Shown here: piece by piece, positions 58,298 through 63,365 of the stretch
Position numbering within the stretch: the stretch's first letter is position 1
Layout: each line of letters starts with the position of its first letter
Assembly: GCA_002070025.1 (NCBI GenBank)
Contig: MWCL01000005.1
Coordinates: forward strand, 1 to 63,365
Direction of reading: 5' to 3'
Origin: Spirochaetes bacterium ADurb.Bin215
GTDB lineage: Bacteria; Spirochaetota; Spirochaetia; Treponematales; Treponemataceae
DNA length: 63,365 nt
Program-made: the position numbers and the translations under genes
Notes under the pieces: generated by a model
Databases searched by the model: none
Seen by the model: only the letters and a program-made list of their open reading frames with translations
Told to the model about the DNA's origin: nothing

Positions 58298-58825
58298 TTA
58301 AACGGTCTCGGCGTCCTGATAGTCGTTCTTTGCAGTCCGCGCGGATTCGGTGTACTTCCGGGCGATGTCCCGGTTTTTCTCGATCTCCTCCGGTGTGAGC
58401 TTCCGTACCGCTTTTGCCGGATTGCCGAAGATCATGGATCCCGGGGGAAACTTTTTTCCGGACGTGACGAGCGAACCGGCGCCGACGACGCAGTTTTCAC
58501 CGATTACGGCACCGCGCAGGATGATCGCGCCCATTCCCACAAGGGTGTTGTCGCCGATCGTGGCGGAGTGGATTACCGCGCAGTGTCCAACGGTTACACC
58601 GGAGCCGATAACGCAAGGAGTATCCTCGTCGCAATGAACAACGGCTCCGTCCTGGATATTGGTATTTTTTCCGATCTGGATGGGCGCAATATCGCCCCGA
58701 ACCGACGCGGAAAACCAGACGGAAGCGCTTTCGTCCAGCGTAACTCTTCCGGCGACTTCTGCCGTTCCGGCTACGAATACTGATTCGTGAATGACCGGAA
58801 TATCACTCTTTATTCGGTGTACCAT
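58298..58825 (-). CDS. Gamma carbonic anhydrase-like (YrdA-type) hexapeptide protein
   Basis: The 175-residue protein is a left-handed beta-helix with repeating hexapeptides (VFVAGTAEVAGRVTLDESAS, IGKNTNIQDGAVVH, VTVGHCAVIHSATIGDNTLV and GAVIGENCVVGAGSLV). The three zinc-ligand histidines are in AVVHCD, VGHCAVIH and the following turn. A short C-terminal helix packs against the barrel. Family members bind zinc but many lack proven carbonic anhydrase activity. The ATG is 6 bp after TATTCT (leaderless type), and the promoter lies within the end of the ABC ATPase gene. Confidence 0.9.
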   Translation of the reverse strand: MVHRIKSDIPVIHESVFVAGTAEVAGRVTLDESASVWFSASVRGDIAPIQIGKNTNIQDGAVVHCDEDTPCVIGSGVTVGHCAVIHSATIGDNTLVGMGAIILRGAVIGENCVVGAGSLVTSGKKFPPGSMIFGNPAKAVRKLTPEEIEKNRDIARKYTESARTAKNDYQDAETV

Positions 58826-58859
58826 GCTGTCAGAATATCAGATTTACCGGGATTGTGAA
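58826..58859 (-). promoter_or_regulatory. Promoter of the gamma carbonic anhydrase-mnmA unit (leaderless)
   Basis: On the minus strand TTCACA (58859-58854), a 16-bp spacer and TATTCT (58837-58832) end 6 bp before the ATG at 58825. Confidence 0.6.
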
Positions 58860-59653
58860 AGATCACGGAGCGCTTCGCGTACATTCATGCGGTACACACG
58901 GTTAACCGCGTCGCCGGAAAGAACAGCGTCGGGATCGCCTGAATCGGCGATGGTTCCTTCATCCATGAGGACGAGGGTGTCCGAAAACCGCCGCGCGAGA
59001 AGAAGATCGTGAAAGACTCCGATTACCGCCAGGGGTTCTCCGCGCTGTATCCCTGCTGCCGTCCGGTCGAGAATGTCGAGCTGGTAGTGAATATCCAGAT
59101 GATTGGTGGGCTCATCAAGGAGGAGAATCGCCGGGGCCTGGGCGAAGGCTCGCGCGAGATACACCCGCTGCAGCTGCCCGCCGGAAAGCTCCGTGATGGG
59201 ACGGTCGGCAAGGCTGGTAAGGCCGCAGTCGGCGAGTGCCTTGCGGACCTTTTCCCGGTCTTCCGCGGTGGACGAGCGTTTCCACCCGGTGCCCTGGCGG
59301 GCATAGCGGCCCAAAAGAACTGTTTCACCAACCGTATACGGGAAAACCGGGGAAGAAAGCTGTGAAAGAAGGGCCACTTCACGCGCTGCCTGCCGCGCCG
59401 TGAGCGCGGAGCGTTCCACCGGGTCGCCTGCGTGCGGATAATCCGGATCGACCGGACAAATACGGACGCTTCCCCGGTAGGGAAGTATGCCCGCCAGAAC
59501 CCGGAGGAGAGTTGTTTTTCCGCAGCCGTTCGGACCGATGATGCCGAGCCGTTCTCCCCGGTGCACGGTAAGCGAAACGCCGCGGAGTACGTCGGTTTTT
59601 CCGGAATAGCCGGCGCGGCAATCCGTTATACTGACAAGGATCTGCCCGTTCAT
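58844..59653 (-). CDS. ABC importer ATPase (BtuD/FhuC/FepC type)
   Basis: The 269-residue protein has Walker A GPNGCGKTTLL (~40), a Q-loop LLSQLS, signature LSGGQLQRVYLARAF, Walker B ILLLDEPTNHLD and a switch His in GVFHDLLLARR. It powers the upstream permease. The start overlaps the permease stop by 4 bp. The best-known partners carry cobalamin, haem or iron chelates; nothing in the ATPase narrows this. Confidence 0.93.
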   Translation of the reverse strand: MNGQILVSITDCRAGYSGKTDVLRGVSLTVHRGERLGIIGPNGCGKTTLLRVLAGILPYRGSVRICPVDPDYPHAGDPVERSALTARQAAREVALLSQLSSPVFPYTVGETVLLGRYARQGTGWKRSSTAEDREKVRKALADCGLTSLADRPITELSGGQLQRVYLARAFAQAPAILLLDEPTNHLDIHYQLDILDRTAAGIQRGEPLAVIGVFHDLLLARRFSDTLVLMDEGTIADSGDPDAVLSGDAVNRVYRMNVREALRDLSQSR

Positions 59654-60678
59654 GCGCCGCTCCTTCGGGAACTCAGGTAAATATGCGCGAAAACGGGCGC
59701 TCCCATAAGGGCGGTAACCGCGCCGATGGGAAGTTCCGCCGGCGGATACACTGTCCGGCAGAACAAGTCGGCAAGCACCATGAAGGATCCGCCGAATAAA
59801 AAGGAAAAGGGGATCAGGGTGCGGTGAGAGGGTCCCCAGAGTCGCCGGACGATGTGGGGAATGGCCAGGTCTACAAAGCCGATTACCCCGGTAAAGGCGA
59901 TTGTACAGCCGGTAAGCACGGAGGCCAGGATTACCAGCGTATTCTTTGTTTTATGTACCGGAACACCGAGCGCCGCCGCGTCGTCGCCGCCGAAGGTGAG
60001 GATGTCCAGTTCGCGTCGGTAGCGGAAAATCGCCAGGGTCCCCGCCGCGGTGAGGGGAAGTAACAGGTATACCGGCGTCATGCCGCGAAGGGCGAAGCTT
60101 CCCAGCTGCCAGGACAGGATATTTTTCAGTCCGTCGGCGGAAAGTGCGGAAAACAGGGTAAGGATCGCGTTCAGAAAAAGGGAAAGAATCATTCCCGAGA
60201 GGATGATGGTGTTGTTGCGGAGCGAGGGATCAATGGCGCGGGAAAAGCGGAGCAGGAGAAAGACCGTGAGGATGCTCGCGGCGAATCCGGCTGCGGGAAC
60301 GGTGAGCATGCCGTGGAGCGCTCCGGACAAGCCGAAAAGGATCACCGAACCCGCGCCGAGAGAGGCGCCCGAGGAAACTCCGAGTGTGAAGGACGACGCG
60401 AGCGGGTTTTTCAGGACCGACTGCATGACCGCTCCGCTTACCGACAGTGCGGCCCCCGCAATAAAGGCGAGCAGTACGCGGGGGAGACGGAGGTCGGCGA
60501 CGATGGCGATGCGGTAGCCGGGGATTTCCGGGTCCATCTGAATACCGGTGAAGCGGGAAACGAGAATGCTGACGGTCTCGATTGGCGAGACAGCAACCGA
60601 GCCGATCGCTACAGCGGCGATGATTATTACAAGAGACGCGGCGGCGCTGATCAGAAGGAACACACTCCGGTTGCTCAT
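59650..60678 (-). CDS. FecCD/BtuC-family ABC permease
   Basis: The 342-residue protein has nine or ten membrane helices and the family motifs LRLPRVLLAFIAGAALSVSGAVMQ, NPLASSFTLGVSSGASLGA and IGFVDLAIPHIVRRLWGPSHR, the last being the ATPase-coupling loop. It forms a dimeric channel for a chelated metal or cobalamin. It overlaps both neighbours by 4 bp, so the three genes are one translationally coupled operon. Confidence 0.95.
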   Translation of the reverse strand: MSNRSVFLLISAAASLVIIIAAVAIGSVAVSPIETVSILVSRFTGIQMDPEIPGYRIAIVADLRLPRVLLAFIAGAALSVSGAVMQSVLKNPLASSFTLGVSSGASLGAGSVILFGLSGALHGMLTVPAAGFAASILTVFLLLRFSRAIDPSLRNNTIILSGMILSLFLNAILTLFSALSADGLKNILSWQLGSFALRGMTPVYLLLPLTAAGTLAIFRYRRELDILTFGGDDAAALGVPVHKTKNTLVILASVLTGCTIAFTGVIGFVDLAIPHIVRRLWGPSHRTLIPFSFLFGGSFMVLADLFCRTVYPPAELPIGAVTALMGAPVFAHIYLSSRRSGA

Positions 60679-61598
60679 TTTTCTTCTCCGGTGAACACGT
60701 CCGGATGCAAAATCCGGGCAATTTCTTCAAGCGCACGGATAACCGACGGTGCGGGTTGTGAACTTGCCCCGTGATCTATCGCATACACGTGCCGTTCCCT
60801 GACTGCCTTGAGCGCATCCCAGCCGGGACGTGAGACGATTTCCGCTGCGGCTCCAGCATCCGGTACATTGGTAAGAATTATTTCCGGATCCCGGGCCAGG
60901 ATTTGCTCCGCGTGAACGGCGATCCAGCCGTACTCCCCGGCGAAAATGTTTTTTCCGCCGGCGGCGCACACCAGTTCGTCCAGATATACTCCGCTGCCGA
61001 AACTGTAAAGTTTTGACCCCGCGCCTATTTCAAAGTATACCCGCTTTCTCTTATCTTCCGGAATTGTTGCTACAATCCGGGAAATCCGCCGGAGCGTGGC
61101 GTCCATGGCTCCGACCAGGGATTCGCCGGACTCCGGCGCGCCGCAGGCTTCGGCAATGAAACGGACATCGCGCCTGATCGCGTCGAGACTTTCGCTGACC
61201 GGAATGTAGTGTACGGCCATGCCACGTTCGGAAAACGGTTTGAATGGATCCCGGCCGGTTGCGTCGCGGGTCATTGACGAAACGAAGATGATGTCCGGTT
61301 CGAGCGCCATGACGCGTTCCGCGTCGGGGTTGATCATGTCGAATACGGCAAGACCGTCGGGAACCCCCTGGAGGGGCGCCGACCACCGGTCAATGCCGAC
61401 AAGGGATTCGGTGAGGGAAAGATCATGCAAGATTGACGTTGCCGCCGGAGACAGCGAAACGATGCGGAGCGTATCCCGGACTGTCCGGGACTCCTTCCGG
61501 GGCGAACAGCCCGCCATGAGTACGGCGGCGGCAAGCACGGCCAGTACCGGTATGAGCCTCACGGGGATGGCGGGAAAACCGCGGCAAGATCTGTTCAT
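60675..61598 (-). CDS. ABC substrate-binding lipoprotein (BtuF/FecB type)
   Basis: The 307-residue protein starts with a lipoprotein signal (VLAVLAAAVLMAGCSPR; lipidated Cys at ~30). The helical-backbone-type binding fold has RIVSLSPAATSILHDLSLTE, GIDRW, ALEPDIIFVSSMTRD and a late GWDALKAVRERHVYAID. It captures cobalamin, haem or a ferric chelate at the outer face of the inner membrane. The start at 61598 is 6 bp after TATAGT; a longer in-frame reading to 61763 overlaps the divergent gene and has no support. No cobalamin riboswitch fits in the 87-bp gap upstream. Confidence 0.9.
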   Translation of the reverse strand: MNRSCRGFPAIPVRLIPVLAVLAAAVLMAGCSPRKESRTVRDTLRIVSLSPAATSILHDLSLTESLVGIDRWSAPLQGVPDGLAVFDMINPDAERVMALEPDIIFVSSMTRDATGRDPFKPFSERGMAVHYIPVSESLDAIRRDVRFIAEACGAPESGESLVGAMDATLRRISRIVATIPEDKRKRVYFEIGAGSKLYSFGSGVYLDELVCAAGGKNIFAGEYGWIAVHAEQILARDPEIILTNVPDAGAAAEIVSRPGWDALKAVRERHVYAIDHGASSQPAPSVIRALEEIARILHPDVFTGEEK

Positions 61599-61633
61599 GA
61601 AACCACTATACCGGTGGAGCGGCGGCAGGACAA
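61599..61633 (-). promoter_or_regulatory. Promoter of the btuF-like operon (leaderless)
   Basis: On the minus strand TTGTCC (61633-61628), a 17-bp spacer and TATAGT (61610-61605) end 6 bp before the ATG at 61598. Confidence 0.7.
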
Positions 61634-61647
61634 GGCTGATGTGTGAA

Positions 61648-61676
61648 TTGAAAACATGCGGGATCCGGAGTATACT
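61648..61676 (+). promoter_or_regulatory. Promoter of the metallophosphoesterase pair
   Basis: TTGAAA (61648-61653), a 17-bp spacer and TATACT (61671-61676) end 9 bp before the ATG at 61686, giving a leader of about 3 nt. It faces the btuF-like promoter. Confidence 0.75.
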
Positions 61677-61685
61677 CATTGCCAG

Positions 61686-62390
61686 ATGACCTTCGTGCTG
61701 GCTTCGGATATACACGCAAACCTCCCCGCTCTGGAAGCTTTTTATGCCTACCTCGAAGGTCACGGCCTTGCCGGCTTTCCGAGGATATATCTGGGCGACT
61801 ATGTGAGCCTCGGTCCGTATCCCGGTGAAACCGTCGCCCGTCTGTCCGCCGACACCTCGTCAGTATTTCTTCGGGGCAATCATGACCGCTATGTCATTGA
61901 CGACGCGTTGCTTCAGGCAAACCCCTATTTTTCCGAACCCGGTGCCATGGATCATGTCCGGTGGACGCATGACCAGCTAACACCGGAAAATCATGCCTGG
62001 CTCGCGTCCCTGAAACCCGTACATCGGTTTCAGGCGGACGGATGGAACGTCGTCGTTACTCACGGGAATCCTGATACGGACGAGATGACCCTGTCCGTGG
62101 ACCGTGCCGAAGAAGGGACCGTGTACCTGTGCGGACACACCCATGTTCCCCGCAACGAAACCCTGCATGGTTCCCGGATTTTGAACCCGGGAAGTCTCGG
62201 CAAACCGCTGGACGGAGACAACCGTGCCTCGTTCGGACTAGTCCGGCTCGGACCGGGATTCGCTGAATTCGAGGTTATCCGCATACCCTACAACATTGAA
62301 CAAACCATAGCTGCGCTCGAGGACCGGAAGGTTCCCTGGCGCGCGGGCATTATTGAAAGTCTCAGAACGGCGGCCTATTCACATGAGTAA
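61686..62390 (+). CDS. Calcineurin-like metallophosphoesterase (YfcE/DeaD type)
   Basis: The 234-residue protein has VLASDIHANLPAL (metal Asp/His), IYLGDYVSLGPYP, RGNHDRYV, VVVTHGNPD and LCGHTHVPRN, the full two-metal phosphoesterase set. ILNPGSLGKPLDGDN near the end is the usual family signature. It probably cleaves a small phosphodiester or nucleotide; the substrate is unknown. It overlaps the next gene by 8 bp. Confidence 0.9.
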   Translation: MTFVLASDIHANLPALEAFYAYLEGHGLAGFPRIYLGDYVSLGPYPGETVARLSADTSSVFLRGNHDRYVIDDALLQANPYFSEPGAMDHVRWTHDQLTPENHAWLASLKPVHRFQADGWNVVVTHGNPDTDEMTLSVDRAEEGTVYLCGHTHVPRNETLHGSRILNPGSLGKPLDGDNRASFGLVRLGPGFAEFEVIRIPYNIEQTIAALEDRKVPWRAGIIESLRTAAYSHE

Positions 62391-63207
62391 CACACAGATT
62401 CGCATTTTCCTCGGAGGGGACGTTTTTGGTCCCGTCGGGCTTCGTTGCGCGGAAACAATTCTTCCTTCCTTTTTACGTGACGCTTCGATCGATTTTTGCG
62501 TTCTGAATGGAGAAAACGCGACGGGCGGTACCGGTATATCCGGACCCGATGCCCTGCGTCTGCTTGCCGCCGGAGCCGACGTAATCACCGGCGGGAACCA
62601 CAGCTTCGAAAAACGCGACTATTGGCCGGCGCTCGCGGAAATGCCGCAGCTGCTTCGTCCGGCCAATTTCCCGCCGCCGATTGAAGAATACGACAATGCG
62701 CCTCCCGGACGCGGATCGGGCGTTTTTGAAAAGAACGGTATTCGGTATGCCGTGTTGAACGTACAGGGTCGGGAAGAAATGACCCCGCTCGACTGTCCGT
62801 TCCGGGCGGCAGACACCGCTGTTTCCACGTGGAACGCCGAAGAAAAACCGCCGGTAATCCTGATCGACTTTCACGCGGAATCGACTCGTGAAAAAGAAGC
62901 TCTCGCCCTGTATCTCGCGGGGCGGGTTGCTGCCGTGGCCGGAACGCACACCCATGTGCAAACCGCCGATGAACGGATCCTGGACGGCGGTACCGCGTTT
63001 GTTACCGACCTCGGCATGACCGGACCGATCCGTTCCGTAATCGGGGTGGATCCCGAATCGGCCATCAAACGGAACATCACCCAGGTTCTCTACCGGATGG
63101 AACTGCCGGAGACCCCGGGAGCCCTCCGGGGCCTTGTGGTTACCGTTGATCCAGAAAGCCGCCGGGCGATATCCGTCGAGCGGATAGAAATACCGGAAAA
63201 AGCCTGA
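62383..63207 (+). CDS. YmdB-family metallophosphoesterase
   Basis: The 274-residue protein matches the YmdB/TIGR00282 family, which hydrolyses 2',3'-cyclic nucleotides and in Bacillus affects biofilm and motility decisions. Metal-binding motifs are LGGDVFGPVG, VLNGENATGGTGI, GGNHSFEKRDY, IDFHAESTREK and GTHTHVQTADE. VTDLGMTGP is the C-terminal signature. The ATG at 62383 lies inside the end of the preceding phosphoesterase gene, so two phosphoesterases are translated together. Confidence 0.93.
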   Translation: MSNTQIRIFLGGDVFGPVGLRCAETILPSFLRDASIDFCVLNGENATGGTGISGPDALRLLAAGADVITGGNHSFEKRDYWPALAEMPQLLRPANFPPPIEEYDNAPPGRGSGVFEKNGIRYAVLNVQGREEMTPLDCPFRAADTAVSTWNAEEKPPVILIDFHAESTREKEALALYLAGRVAAVAGTHTHVQTADERILDGGTAFVTDLGMTGPIRSVIGVDPESAIKRNITQVLYRMELPETPGALRGLVVTVDPESRRAISVERIEIPEKA

Positions 63208-63262
63208 TTTTCTCCCGCTTTGCGCTACACTTGCCTTGTTTTCCATAGGTAAGGAGGCATTC

Positions 63263-63365
63263 ATGCATGTCAGATTATTTCGCGTACCGGTTACGCTGTT
63301 GGCGGCCGTACTCTGTATCATGATGACGGGAATTTCCTGCGATTCCTCGGGCGGAGACTCGACCG
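63263..63365 (+). CDS. Probable lipoprotein (5' end only)
   Basis: AAGGAGG lies 6 bp before the ATG. The frame is open to the window edge (34 codons). The start MHVRLFRVPVTLLAAVLCIM leads into MTGISCDSSGGDS, a lipoprotein signal with the lipid Cys at ~26. Nothing can be said of its function. Confidence 0.75.
   Translation, partial: MHVRLFRVPVTLLAAVLCIMMTGISCDSSGGDST

Noticed and set aside
61599-61685. Cobalamin riboswitch before the btuF-like gene
   Set aside because: The gap is 87 bp, already holds two promoters, and the message appears leaderless.
1-63365. tRNA, rRNA, CRISPR arrays or prophage genes
   Set aside because: No T-loop-like GTTCRANYC segment with paired arms, no rRNA sequence, no regularly spaced repeats and no phage structural genes were seen.

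Overview
The window reads as chromosomal DNA from a moderately high-GC, fermentative, motile bacterium, most likely a spirochaete of the Treponema/Spirochaeta lineage. This rests on the mix of genes: two chemoreceptors, a bifurcating-type [FeFe] hydrogenase, a 7TM-DISM kinase, many lipoproteins, two long-chain acyl-CoA ligases, and a clostridial/spirochaetal FMN oxidoreductase with an N-terminal cysteine cluster. The species cannot be named from sequence alone. Genes are packed tightly, with 1-8 bp overlaps inside operons and overlapping 3' ends between convergent genes. There are no rRNA or tRNA genes, CRISPR arrays, prophages or intact insertion sequences.

Layout. 1-2.3 kb: PdxS (cut by the window edge) behind a MocR/PdxR-type regulator that has a perfect 16-bp palindrome at its promoter. 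2.3-9.9 kb: FMN oxidoreductase, LiaF-like membrane protein, a chemoreceptor broken by an in-frame TAA, Uup ATPase, endonuclease III, a D12-class DNA adenine methylase and a 43-residue FeoB-associated protein. 9.9-17 kb: MATE exporter, a strongly diverged carA-carB pair and argA. 17-21.5 kb: a his operon (hisG, hisB, a HisA-HisI-HisE fusion, hisD) behind a textbook attenuator with five consecutive His codons. 21.5-29.6 kb: acyltransferase, HAD phosphatase, an unassigned 1133-residue protein, PdxA and an acyl-CoA ligase. 29.6-36.4 kb: a signalling block (CheY-like protein, SlyX-like protein, three overlapping sensor genes, OmpR-type regulator). 36.5-42 kb: a two-gene membrane system with an M20 peptidase, an ECF sigma factor with a small membrane protein, and a SulP transporter. 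42-47.2 kb: hndA-(ATPase)-hndB-hndC-hndD. 47.3-53.7 kb: envelope proteins, a second acyl-CoA ligase, a CBS/ATPase-DRTGG-PHP operon probably tied to hydrogenase control, and a Cof-type HAD. 53.7-63.4 kb: a chemoreceptor with an apparently circularly permuted sugar-binding domain, MnmA, a methyltransferase, a gamma carbonic anhydrase-like protein, a BtuFCD-type ABC importer, two metallophosphoesterases and the start of a lipoprotein.

How the genes fit together. Arginine/pyrimidine (argA, carAB), histidine and pyridoxal phosphate synthesis point to an organism that makes its own amino acids and cofactors. The Hnd complex, which couples NAD(P)H and probably ferredoxin oxidation to H2, points to fermentation. 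Hydrogenase control appears to involve two RsbW/HATPase-type proteins, one inside the hnd operon and one fused to CBS domains.

The most striking signals are: (1) the his leader peptide and attenuator, on a nearly leaderless transcript; (2) at least a dozen genes whose -10 box ends exactly 6 or 7 bp before the start codon, implying widespread leaderless mRNAs; (3) a CarA with its glutaminase Cys and His replaced, paired with a CarB that has lost ATP-grasp residues; (4) a chemoreceptor with C-lobe-then-N-lobe order in its binding-protein domain; and (5) a dispersed 21-bp repeat that sits in gene gaps in alternating orientation and brackets pdxA.
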